Below the pieces are notes generated by a model. It ran no database searches, was not told where the DNA came from, and was given only the letters and a program-made list of their open reading frames with translations. Source: Alphaproteobacteria bacterium (GTDB lineage: Bacteria; Pseudomonadota; Alphaproteobacteria; Rhizobiales; Aestuariivirgaceae). From it: a DNA stretch of 25,880 bases. Positions 1-8,300 of this stretch are shown one piece after another (positions within the stretch are counted from its first letter, which is position 1; every line of letters begins with the position of its first letter). A program made the position numbers and the translations under genes. The stretch is taken from contig JAJRRZ010000176.1 in NCBI GenBank assembly GCA_024279045.1, forward strand, positions 1 through 25,880, given 5' to 3'.

Positions 1-242
1 ACCGGCGCATCGGGGCGGCGCACCACCAGCACGATGTCGGCGTCCTTCACCGTCTCCGCCGCGCTCACGGCAAGCTTCGCCCCGGCGGCCTCGTAGTCGG
101 CATCGGCGATGAAGGAGCGCGCGCCCGCCCCCTTCTGCACCACCACCTCGTGGCCCGCCGCAGTGTAATGCTTCACCGTCTCCGGCGTGGCGGCGACGCG
201 GGTTTCGTCCGCCGCCGTTTCCGCTGTTATCGCGATCTTCAT
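1..242 (-). CDS. pntA: NAD(P) transhydrogenase subunit alpha, N-terminal part (cut by window edge)
   Basis: Only the first 80 codons are present; the gene continues beyond the left edge. The protein starts MKIAITAETAADETRVAATP, which is the N-terminus of the proton-translocating transhydrogenase alpha subunit: a short beta strand, then the conserved ERRVA-like segment (here ETRVA) that helps bind NAD(H). Later segments GHEVVVQKGAG and DADIVLVVRRPD also fit the family. The enzyme couples hydride transfer between NADH and NADP+ to proton movement across the inner membrane. A GGGAG ribosome site lies 8 bases before the ATG at 240-242. It is downstream of thiI on the same strand, 92 bp apart, so co-transcription is possible. 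Alanine dehydrogenase shares this N-terminal fold and cannot be fully excluded from a fragment, but the sequence reads more like PntA. Confidence 0.85.
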   Translation of the reverse strand, partial: MKIAITAETAADETRVAATPETVKHYTAAGHEVVVQKGAGARSFIADADYEAAGAKLAVSAAETVKDADIVLVVRRPDAP

Positions 243-334
243 GCCATATTCTCCCGCCCGTTCAGGCCAGATGCTTCACGCGGCATCATGCATGACATCC
301 CGTTGGCAAGGCCTATGCGCACTGGCGCGGCGTT

Positions 335-1576
335 TCAAGACCCGCCAGCGGATTTTTTCCGTTCCCGTGATGCTATTGCACATTCCTTGCCCCATTCGAA
401 CATGACAATTTCGGCATCCTGCAGGGCTCGGGCCTCCAGCGGAGCGAGGTCGAGCCGCGCCTCCGCCGCGATTACCTTGTCCAGCCGCGCCTTCGTTTCC
501 GGCGATTTCGGCACGAACAGCGCGCAGGTATCATCACAGGGGCGGGCGGATACTGCCTCGGTGCCGATGGCGCGGGCGATATCGATGATCTCGCGCTTGT
601 TCAGCCCGCTCAGCGGACGCAGCACGGGCAGCTCCGTGGCCTGTTCGATGGCGCGCATGTTCTCCAGCGTCTGCGAGGCCACCTGGCCGACGCTGTCGCC
701 GGTAATCAGCGCCGGGGCGCGAAGCTGTCCGGCATGGGCCGTGGCCAGCCGCATGAAGCTGCGGCGCAGCAGCACGATGCGCAGGTGCTCCGGCGCATGA
801 TCGCGGATGTGCTCCTGAAGGGGCAATACCGGCACCAGCGCCAGCCGCAGCTTGCCCTGGAAGGTGGAGAGATGTTGCGCCAGCTCGCGCGCCGCCTCCA
901 GCGATTCGTCGGAAACCAGCGGCGCGGCATGAAAATGGATGGGCCAGACGCGCACGCCGCGCTTCATCATCATGAACGAGGCCACCGGCGAGTCGAACCC
1001 AGCGGAAAGCAGGCTCACCGCATCGCCGGAGCTGCCCACCGCCAGTCCGCCGATGCCGGGTTCCTTGACATAGACGACGATGTTGTCGCTGAGCACCTCG
1101 ATGTGTACCGCGCGCTCGTAATCGCGCATGGCGGCCTGCAGTGCGCCGTCGGGCGCGGCGCGGAACATGGCGGCAGCAAAATCGCGCTCGATCTCGAAGG
1201 ATTTCAGCGGAAAGCTCTTGTCGGTGCGCCGTGCCGTTACCCGGAAGGTATGGCCGATGACATGCTCGGCCATCTTCGGCGCCAAGGCCCGAAGCGCGGC
1301 CATGTCCTTTTGCGCCGTCTCGATGAAGCCGAAGTTGGCCACGCCGGGAAAGAGACCGAGACTTTCCCGCAAAGGGGCGCGCCATTCCTCTTCCGGTGGT
1401 TGCCCGCCCATTTGGTCGATGAAGATGCGTCCCCAGGCGTTGCGCGCGCGCAGCGGCCAGCCGCGCGCCGTGATCAGCGCATTGAGATTGGCCACCAGCC
1501 TGTCCTCGAAGGCGCGGCGGCGGCCTCCCTTCAGGGCAATCTCGTCGTAATGGATGATGACGCGCGGCGTTTTCAT
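335..1576 (-). CDS. thiI: tRNA 4-thiouridine synthetase ThiI, short form without rhodanese domain
   Basis: A 413-residue ThiI, the enzyme that adenylates U8 of tRNA and inserts sulfur to give 4-thiouridine. A ferredoxin-like/THUMP region covers about residues 60-170. The ATP-binding PP-loop follows at 191-196 and reads SAGFDS where the family normally has SGGFDS. The ThiI signature GDSVGQVASQTLENM is at about 293-307. C351 (in TCALFVPKSP) aligns with the conserved catalytic cysteine; C347 is close by. The protein stops where the E. coli enzyme begins its rhodanese domain, so it resembles the ~400-residue Bacillus form and probably takes sulfur directly from a cysteine desulfurase. The ATG at 1574-1576 is chosen because a GGGAG lies 11 bases upstream and homology begins there; the frame is open upstream to 1900. 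It is transcribed divergently from the zinc-ribbon gene. Confidence 0.93.
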   Translation of the reverse strand: MKTPRVIIHYDEIALKGGRRRAFEDRLVANLNALITARGWPLRARNAWGRIFIDQMGGQPPEEEWRAPLRESLGLFPGVANFGFIETAQKDMAALRALAPKMAEHVIGHTFRVTARRTDKSFPLKSFEIERDFAAAMFRAAPDGALQAAMRDYERAVHIEVLSDNIVVYVKEPGIGGLAVGSSGDAVSLLSAGFDSPVASFMMMKRGVRVWPIHFHAAPLVSDESLEAARELAQHLSTFQGKLRLALVPVLPLQEHIRDHAPEHLRIVLLRRSFMRLATAHAGQLRAPALITGDSVGQVASQTLENMRAIEQATELPVLRPLSGLNKREIIDIARAIGTEAVSARPCDDTCALFVPKSPETKARLDKVIAAEARLDLAPLEARALQDAEIVMFEWGKECAIASRERKKSAGGS

Positions 1577-1696
1577 GATGCGGCAGACTCCCATGCGGGG
1601 TTTGCGGCCCCCATATTGTATGTGCGCCTTCATATGGCAGCAGACCCGCGCCATGCAAAGGCCCGAAGGGCAAACCACAAAAGAGGGAGATACATC

Positions 1697-1879
1697 ATGG
1701 TTGACGTGAAGAAGCGCAACTATCGCCGCAAGTATGGTACCTCGCAGTGGCACTGGTGCAAGAACTGCGAGGATTTCCCTGCCAGCGACTATACCATCCG
1801 CCATTTTGCCCCGCGCTATGGCGATTTGTGCCCGAAGTGCAAGGAGCTGGAGGACAAGGGCGGGTGCGACGAGTCCTGA
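1697..1879 (+). CDS. Small zinc-ribbon-like protein, 60 aa
   Basis: A 60-residue basic protein beginning MVDVKKRNYRRKYGTSQWHW. It has two CxxC pairs, C21-K-N-C24 and C45-P-K-C48, 20 residues apart, plus a lone C57 near the end. Four cysteines in this spacing suggest one zinc ribbon; the Lys/Arg/Tyr-rich N-terminus would suit nucleic-acid or protein contact, but that is inference. The start has a strong ribosome site (GAGGGAGA, 6 bases before ATG). A clean intrinsic terminator follows 30 bp after the stop, so it looks like a monocistronic, expressed gene. The frame is open far upstream only because it shadows thiI. I do not recognise a function. It is divergent from thiI with a 120 bp shared spacer, which is too little to link it to tRNA thiolation. 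Confidence 0.8.
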   Translation: MVDVKKRNYRRKYGTSQWHWCKNCEDFPASDYTIRHFAPRYGDLCPKCKELEDKGGCDES

Positions 1880-1909
1880 TACGTGCGTGGCGGAGCGCAT
1901 GATGCACGG

Positions 1910-1939
1910 CGCCGGGGGTATTGCCTCCGGCGTTTTCTT
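1910..1939 (+). terminator. Intrinsic terminator after the zinc-ribbon gene
   Basis: A 9-bp stem (CGCCGGGGG paired with CCTCCGGCG, one G-T wobble) with loop TATTG at 1910-1932 is followed by TTTTCTT. It lies 30 bp after the stop codon at 1879 and ahead of the outer-membrane protein gene, separating the two transcripts. Confidence 0.85.
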
Positions 1940-1963
1940 GTGAGGCGGGCTGTTGAGCCTTTG

Positions 1964-1972
1964 TTAACCATG
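1964..1972 (+). promoter_or_regulatory. Candidate CtrA half-site (TTAACCATG)
   Basis: TTAACCATG is an exact match to the 8-mer half-site TTAACCAT described for the cell-cycle regulator CtrA in Caulobacter. It ends 83 bp before the start of the outer-membrane barrel gene and lies after the upstream terminator, so it is in that gene's promoter region. The same 9-mer occurs again at 14197-14205. Binding is inferred. Confidence 0.35.
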
Positions 1973-2055
1973 TTTTGCCACATCTGAACCCGGCAAACGG
2001 CATTTCGGAATTCCGCCCGCGGGCGGAAGTTGGATGGCTTGGCGGCAAGGTGGGC

Positions 2056-3489
2056 ATGCCCCTGTTGCGCACACGCACAATCTGGATCGGCCTGCCACTG
2101 CTGATGATGGCGGTGGGGACGGCTTCGGCGCAGCAGGCTGGCTTGCCCGCAGCGCCGGACCTGCGTCTGCCGGGCGTGGATGACTTGGCAGAAGGTGAAG
2201 ATGGTGTGCGCGACGCTTACGTCATGTCCGGCGCCACCAGCAACACGCCTGCATCGCGGCAACAGGCAGAGACTGTGCGTGGCCGGGCAGTGCCGCGCCG
2301 CAATCCGGTGCTGCCGCAGGTGCCGGCACGCCTGGAGCAGCCGCCGGCCCTTCCCGATCAGCCTGGGATAACCACGAGCAGCATTGTGCCGGAGCAGCAG
2401 TTTCCTCCTCCCCCACCCCCTCCACCAGCCCAAGCCGATACGCAGGATGGCGGGCTGCGCCTGGGCGCATTCATCCTGAGCGGTGAGGTGGAGACGGGCG
2501 GTGTTTATTCTTTTCGTCGTGGCGATACCCGCGAGCATGCCATCGGTTTGCGCAGCGCACCGGACCTGCGGTTAACGAGCAATTGGCCGCGCCATGAATT
2601 GCAGTTCAGCGCGCGCGGGGAATTCATTGCCTGGAATCGTGGCGGCGATGATGCGAGGGGCAATCTTGGTGCAACGCTGCGGCTGGATGCACGGCGTGAT
2701 ACACGGCTGCGCCTGGCGGTGGATTACGGCGTGGATGATGCCGGAATTGGCAGCAGTGGCAGCGAAGGGCAGCATGAAGTGGATTCCACCATTGCACTGG
2801 AGCATGAGCGCTATCGCACCACCATTGCGTTGACAGCGGGCGCGCTGCGTCATTTCGAGCGCGGCAACGCGCAGGACTACACCCAGCCGCACGTGTCGTT
2901 GCGCGGGCGGTTGCGCACTTCCCCGGCGTTGGCGGTGTATGGTGAAGTCGGTGGCGATGCGCGGCTGTATGACGAGAAGCGCGATTCTTCCGGCATCAAG
3001 CGCAATTCCCTCGGTGGGTACGTGGAAGCCGGGGTGGAGCTGCTGCGCGGGCCGATCTGGGAAGGGCGTGTTGGCGTGCGCCTGGCGGGGCGGCATTACA
3101 AGGAGTCCAGCATCGAGGATTTCATCGGTGTGGGGGGCAATGGCAACCTTACCTGGCGGCCCACGCCGCACACCGAGGCCGGGCTGGAGGCGGCCTTCTC
3201 GCTGGAGGACGACGCGGCGGGCCGGGTGCGCAACCAGACTGTGGCGCTGTCGCTGCGCCAGCAATTGCGTCGGGATGTGGAGGCGCGCGGGCGGCTGGAA
3301 GCGGAAAACAACGACGTGAACAGCGGCAACGATGTGCTCACCCTGCGTGCCAGCGCTTCGCTGGCCTGGCAGATCTGGCGTCGGCTGTGGCTGGTGGCCA
3401 ATTACGGTTGGGAGAAGGATCTGGTGCGCGGCGGCGCCAATTCACAGGCGGAGCATATTGTCGGTCTGGGCCTGCGTCAGACGTTCTGA
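2056..3489 (+). CDS. Outer-membrane beta-barrel protein (putative beta-barrel porin type 2-like)
   Basis: A 477-residue exported protein. A signal peptide covers residues 1-26 (MPLLRTRTIWIGLPLLMM followed by an ASA-like cleavage site before QQ). Residues ~28-120 form a low-complexity, proline-rich linker with a run PPPPPPPPAQ. From ~130 (LRLGAFILSGEVETGGVYS) to the C-terminus the sequence alternates polar and hydrophobic residues, with repeated R-W-x-L-like strands, and ends in aromatic F (LRQTF). This fits the BBP2_2-type barrels often found near exopolysaccharide genes. The ATG at 2056 is preferred over an upstream TTG at 1975 because it begins the signal peptide and has AAGG 5 bases upstream. 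Substrate unknown. A CtrA-like half-site lies upstream. It converges with zapA, 21 bp away. Confidence 0.8.
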   Translation: MPLLRTRTIWIGLPLLMMAVGTASAQQAGLPAAPDLRLPGVDDLAEGEDGVRDAYVMSGATSNTPASRQQAETVRGRAVPRRNPVLPQVPARLEQPPALPDQPGITTSSIVPEQQFPPPPPPPPAQADTQDGGLRLGAFILSGEVETGGVYSFRRGDTREHAIGLRSAPDLRLTSNWPRHELQFSARGEFIAWNRGGDDARGNLGATLRLDARRDTRLRLAVDYGVDDAGIGSSGSEGQHEVDSTIALEHERYRTTIALTAGALRHFERGNAQDYTQPHVSLRGRLRTSPALAVYGEVGGDARLYDEKRDSSGIKRNSLGGYVEAGVELLRGPIWEGRVGVRLAGRHYKESSIEDFIGVGGNGNLTWRPTPHTEAGLEAAFSLEDDAAGRVRNQTVALSLRQQLRRDVEARGRLEAENNDVNSGNDVLTLRASASLAWQIWRRLWLVANYGWEKDLVRGGANSQAEHIVGLGLRQTF

Positions 3490-3510
3490 ACCTGTCTGAT
3501 GGTGTGATGC

Positions 3511-3891
3511 TCAGGTATTGCCGTCAGGCGGCGGAGTGGTGGCGCGCCGGGCCATGGCTTGCAACTTGTCAGTGGCCTGTTCCATGCCTTTCATCATCTG
3601 GTTCAGCAATTCCCCGCCAACGGTATTGCCAGCGCCCTGCGCCTGTTCGCGCAGCTCGGCCAGCTCCTTTTCCAAAGCTGCAATCCTGCCTTCCTGTTCG
3701 GAAAGTTTGTCGGCAATCACCAGCGCCGCCATGATCAGCAAGCGGATTTCTCCCACCGGGCCTGCCATGCCGCGCACGCGGGCGACTTCCGCATCCACCA
3801 GACGGGCCAGGCGGCGCAGGTGTTCTTCCTGTCCCTCGCCACACTCCATGGTGTAGTTGCGGCTGTTGATCTGCACGACAACCTGCGGCAT
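3511..3891 (-). CDS. zapA: Cell division protein ZapA
   Basis: A 126-residue ZapA. The N-terminal globular part (MPQVVVQINSRNYTMECGEG, then EEHLRRLARLVDAEVARVR) matches the family fold that binds FtsZ. The middle (EIRLLIMAALVIADKLSEQE) leads into a coiled coil over about residues 65-105. ZapA bundles FtsZ filaments and stabilises the Z-ring at mid-cell. The C-terminal ~20 residues are a Thr/Pro-rich tail. It lies 30 bp downstream of the DUF4164 coiled-coil gene, the usual alphaproteobacterial pairing. The 6S RNA gene and 5-formyltetrahydrofolate cyclo-ligase that often follow zapA are absent; the barrel gene converges from the other side instead. Confidence 0.9.
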   Translation of the reverse strand: MPQVVVQINSRNYTMECGEGQEEHLRRLARLVDAEVARVRGMAGPVGEIRLLIMAALVIADKLSEQEGRIAALEKELAELREQAQGAGNTVGGELLNQMMKGMEQATDKLQAMARRATTPPPDGNT

Positions 3892-3921
3892 GCCACCCCC
3901 CTGTGGCGACCCATTAGCGGA

Positions 3922-4182
3922 CTACTTGTCGTTCAGCACCTTGCGGATACGGTTTATGGCGCTGTCCATGTGTTCAAGCACAACACGGTTGCCTTGCGCC
4001 AGATCATCAGCGCGGCTGCGCAGGTTTTCCAGTTGCTGACGCAACTGGTCGCGTTCCTGGCGCAAGCTGGCGTTGGCATCTCGCTCTTTCAATAGGGCGT
4101 CAAAGGCTTTCTGGGTGTCCGTCAGGGCCTGCTCGAAGCGAGACAGCAGTCCCTGCACATTCTGTTGCATGTCTTTCTGCAT
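3922..4182 (-). CDS. DUF4164-type coiled-coil protein
   Basis: An 86-residue, almost wholly helical protein with heptad-like Leu/Gln/Arg pattern from about residue 10 to the end (LLSRFEQALTDTQKAFDALL, then ERDQLRQQLENLRSRADDL). It matches the small DUF4164 family encoded just before zapA in many alphaproteobacteria. The role is unknown; the neighbour suggests cell division. The ATG at 4180-4182 is chosen, with GGCAGG upstream. A GTG at 4204-4206, adding eight residues and preceded by GGGGGG, is a real alternative. The 187-bp region upstream is shared with the divergent dehydrogenase gene. Confidence 0.75.
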   Translation of the reverse strand: MQKDMQQNVQGLLSRFEQALTDTQKAFDALLKERDANASLRQERDQLRQQLENLRSRADDLAQGNRVVLEHMDSAINRIRKVLNDK

Positions 4183-4393
4183 GATCGTCTGCCTGCCAGT
4201 ATGCACGCAGCCCCCCGATTCGGCTGTAACCTAGCACATGCAATGCAATTTATCATAATTTCTCGTCTGTCCCGTCTTGCACAGTGGATAATGTCGAAAG
4301 CATGGCCGCGGGCGTGGTTTTTGTTGCGGGCTGTTGCGGGTGGCGCTACCTTTTCGCGGGAATTCTGCCGCGGCAAGACATGGCGCTGACATC

Positions 4394-5269
4394 ATGGACA
4401 TTCGCAAGACAGGAATAATCGGCGCGGGCCACATGGGAACGGGCATTGCCCATGTTTGTGCGCTGGCCGGGCATGAGGTGCTGCTGAAGGATGTATCCAT
4501 GGAGGTGGTGGAGCGGGCGCTGGCCACCATCAATGGCAACATGGCCCGCCAGGTGCGCAAGGGGCGCATCACCGAGCAACAGCGCGAGGCGGCGCTGGAG
4601 AAGATCCATGCGGTGGATGTCTACGAGCCGTTTGCCGAGTGCGATCTGGTGATGGAGGCGGTTACGGAAAGCGAGGAGGTCAAGCGCCAGGTTTTCGCCG
4701 AGCTGTGCCCGCATCTGCCGCCAGCCACCATCATCGGCACCAATACCTCCTCGTTGTCCATCACCCGGCTGGCGGCGGCCACCGACAGGCCGGAAAAGTT
4801 CATGGGCATTCATTTCATGAACCCGGCGCCGCTGATGGAGCTGGTGGAGCTGATTCGTGGCATCGCCACGGCGGAGGAGACGTTCCAGACGGTGCGCGAG
4901 TTTGTCATCGGCCTGGGCAAGACACCGGCGGTGGCGGAGGATTTTCCCGCCTTCATCGTCAACCGCATCCTGCTGCCGATGATCAACGAGGCCATCTACG
5001 CCCTTTATGAAGGCGTGGGCACGGTGGAGGCCATTGATACGGCCATGAAGCTGGGCGCGCATCACCCCATGGGGCCGCTGGAGCTGGCCGACTTCATCGG
5101 CCTGGATATCTGCCTGAACCTGATGCAGGTGCTCTACGAGGGGCTGGCCGATTCCAAATACCGTCCCTGTCCGCTGCTGGTGAAATACGTGGAAGCGGGC
5201 TGGCTGGGCCGCAAGACCAAGCGCGGTTTCTATGACTATCGCGGCGAACAACCGGTGCCGACGCGTTGA
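4394..5269 (+). CDS. 3-hydroxybutyryl-CoA dehydrogenase (3-hydroxyacyl-CoA dehydrogenase family)
   Basis: A 291-residue NAD(P)-dependent enzyme that interconverts 3-hydroxyacyl-CoA and acetoacetyl-CoA. The Rossmann glycine motif GAGHMGTG lies at 10-17, after strand TGIIG. The catalytic set S119-H140-E152-N190 is complete (NTSSLSIT, GIHFMNPAP, VELIRG, IVNRILLPM), with the offsets expected for stand-alone short enzymes such as clostridial Hbd. The C-terminal helical domain ends with GRKTKRGFYDY. The length is normal. Likely roles are butanoate/polyhydroxybutyrate or fatty-acid metabolism, but no pathway partner is adjacent. The start ATG at 4394 is set by homology; its ribosome site is poor. 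A TTG at 4334 in frame would add 20 unrelated residues. It is a single gene, convergent with the acyltransferase gene. Confidence 0.9.
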   Translation: MDIRKTGIIGAGHMGTGIAHVCALAGHEVLLKDVSMEVVERALATINGNMARQVRKGRITEQQREAALEKIHAVDVYEPFAECDLVMEAVTESEEVKRQVFAELCPHLPPATIIGTNTSSLSITRLAAATDRPEKFMGIHFMNPAPLMELVELIRGIATAEETFQTVREFVIGLGKTPAVAEDFPAFIVNRILLPMINEAIYALYEGVGTVEAIDTAMKLGAHHPMGPLELADFIGLDICLNLMQVLYEGLADSKYRPCPLLVKYVEAGWLGRKTKRGFYDYRGEQPVPTR

Positions 5270-5329
5270 AGTCGCGGCATTCGGGCTTCGCACGATCTCT
5301 GCCACAAGAGCCGCAAAAGCTCCACGGCC

Positions 5330-8300
5330 TTATTCGCTGGCGAACTTTTCATTGACCAGCCGCTGCAGGGTTACATAATCGGTCTTGCCGGAGCCAAGCA
5401 CGGGGATTTCCTCCACGTGCAGCACATGGCGGGGGGCAAACAGTTCCGGCGCGCCGGCCTCCTTCAGCGCCTTGGCTACCTTGCGGCGATCCAGTTGTGC
5501 ATCGGTGGTGGCCAGCACCAGTTGCTCGCCCTTCTTCTTGTCCGGCACGGAAGCCACCGCATGCGCGGCATCGGGAAAGGCGCTGGAGACGATATTTTCC
5601 ACCGCTGTCAGCGAGACCATTTCCCCGGCGATCTTGGCGAAGCGTTTTGCTCGCCCCTGGATGAACACGAAGCCCTGTTCATCGATGCTTACGATATCGC
5701 CGGTGTCATACCATCCATCCGCCGGGGGCTCGATCTCGCCGGGCGTGTCGGCGCGCAGGTAGCCTTTCATCACGTTCGGTCCCTTCACCACCAGCCTGCC
5801 GCCTTCATCGATGCCCTCCACCGGCTCGATGCGATGTTCCACTTCCGGCAGCAACCGCCCGACACTGCCGGAACGGAAATGCATCGGAGTGTTCACGCTG
5901 AGCACCGGCGAGGTTTCCGTGGCGCCATAGCCCTCGAAGATGCGCAGGCCGAACTTGTCCATCCATTCCGCGCGGGTGGAATCCTTCACCTTCTCCGCGC
6001 CAGCCACCACGTAGCGCACGTTGTAGAAGTCATAGGGGTGGGCGTTGCGCGCATAGCCGTTGAGGAAGGTATCGGTGGCAAAGAATACGGTGGCATCGGT
6101 GTCGTAGACCAGCTCGGGGATGATCTTGTAGTGCAGCGGCGAGGGATAGAGAAACAGCCGCGCACCCGCCACCAATGGCAGGAAGACGCCAGCCGACAGC
6201 CCCAGGGCATGGAACATCGGCAGCGCATTGAACACGCGATCAGCGGGGTTCAGGTCGATGATGGACAGCACCTGATATGCATTGGCCAGCACGTTGGCAT
6301 GGGTCAGCACCACGCCCTTGGGCACACCCTCCGAGCCGGAGGTGAAGAGGATTACCGCCGCATCATCGGCGTCCATGTTGGCGCCGGCCATCTTCAGCCC
6401 GGCGCGGCCCAGCTTCACCAGACCCAGCCCGGCCAGCTTGTCCTTCAGGGAGATGGTCTCGCGCACATCCTCCAGCCAGATGATGCGCGCGTGCTCGGCC
6501 AGGCCCTGCACCATGTTTTCCAGTCCGCCCTGCTCGATGAAGCGGCGCGAGGTAACAATGGTTTTTACCTGCGCCGCCTTGCAGGCGGCGATCATGTTCA
6601 CCACGCCGGTGGAGAAATTCATCATCGCCGGGGTGCGCCCGCGCGCCAGCAGGCCCAGCAGCGTTACCAGGCAGCCGGCGGAAGTGGGCAGCAGCACGCC
6701 GACGGTCTTCTCGCCCGGCGTCAGTGCCGCCAGCTTGCCGCCCAGGATGTAACAGCCCGCCAGCAGGCGGTTCATGGCCAGCGGCGTGCGCTGGATATCT
6801 TCCAGCACCTTGCGCTTGCCGCCATGATCGCGCCGCACATCGATGACCGCCTCCATCAGATGCCTGCGCCACGGCGTGGAGCGGAAGGCGGCCTCGGCCA
6901 TGACGTCATAGAGCCGGTTGGCCAGATGATTGCGCAGTTTGGGGCCGCGCAGGCCGTCTGGCGCATCCATGCGCACGGGGGGCTGGATGGTGATGGTGAT
7001 CTTCGGAAACAGCTTCAGCCGCTGGCGGTGTGGCTGGCGCGAGAAGAAGCGTGCGCGTTCCGCACCACGGATGAAGATGGGCACGATGGGTGCCTCGGCC
7101 TTGTGGGCGATCACACCCGGCCCCTCGTAGATCTTCATCAGCCCGCCGGTGGTGGAAATGCGCCCCTCGGGGAAGATGACCACGTGGCGGTCGTTTTCCA
7201 CCGCGTGGATGAGTGTGCGCAGGGCCATCGGGTTGGCCGGATCCAGCGGCAACAGGTGGAACACCTTGCCCATCAGTCTGGCCAGAGGCTTTTCCAATTC
7301 GGCGGAATGCACGGCAAAAGCCGTATCGCGCGGCAGGAAGGTGGCCAGCATCTGTCCGTCCAGCCAGGAGACGTGATTGGAAATGATCACCGCGCGCGAG
7401 CCTGCTTCTTCAAGATGCTTCAGCCCCTTCACCTCCACGCGGTAGAACAGGCGGAACAGCAGCGTGCCGACACTGCGCAGGAAATCCTGCGGCCTGCGCC
7501 AGATCAGATAGGCTGCCAGCAGGCCTTGCAACAGCATCAGAATGGCAAGAATGCCCGACACGGCAGCTCCCTTGTACAGGGCCATGGCCATGGCGGTGGA
7601 GGCAACGGCCATGAACAGGGCATTGAGCACATTGTTGGCGGCGATGATGCGCGCGCGCATGTCGTCCGGCGCATGGTGTTGCAGCCAGGCATAGATGGGC
7701 ACGATGAACAGTCCGCCGAAAGTGGCGATGAGTAGCACATCCAGCGTCAGCCGCCAGCCGCTGAAGCTGCTCAACAGTGCACTGGCCGACAACATGGCGG
7801 CGTTGCCCGCGGCTTCTTCGGCGGCGGGCGCCATGCCGCGCACCGCCAGTGTCAAATCCAGCAGCGCCAGTGCCAGCAGTAGCGCCGCCAGCGGGGCCAA
7901 CCGCATGCTGATGGCCCCATGCAGCAGCCGCTGCGCCAGCCACGCGCCCAGTGCAATGCCAACCGTGAACAGGGCAATGAACATGTTGGCGACGGTCTCG
8001 TTGCCGTTCAGCACACTCCTTGCCAGTAGTGGCATCAGTCCGAGGATCACCAACCCGAGCGCCCAGAACCAGGAGATGTAGATGGCTGCGCGCAGCAGTC
8101 GCGGATGAGCGAACAGGTCGCGCAGGATGCCGACGGTGCTGGTAATGGGATTGAGGTCGGCCTGATCGCGTGGACGCGGCGCGGGTGCGGGCGGAATGCG
8201 CCGCGCCGCCAGCCAGCCAAGCGTGGCGGTGGCAAGCATGACCAGTGTGAGAGTGGCCACGCCATGGTTGGAGGCAATGCCCAGCCCGCCCAGCAACGTG

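Noticed and set aside
734..1696. Long upstream extension of the zinc-ribbon frame
   Set aside because: It is antisense to thiI. Homology-like features and the ribosome site begin only at 1697.
1870..1878. GAGTCCTGA, identical to part of the palindrome end at 19837-19845
   Set aside because: It is simply the last codons and stop of the zinc-ribbon gene, with no inverted partner nearby.
3490..3510. Possible 6S RNA after zapA, as in many proteobacteria
   Set aside because: Only 21 bp separate zapA from the convergent barrel gene, so there is no room for the RNA.
5417..7735. 772-residue open frame on the plus strand
   Set aside because: Antisense shadow of the acyltransferase fusion gene, with the same skewed His/Gln/Arg composition and no domain.
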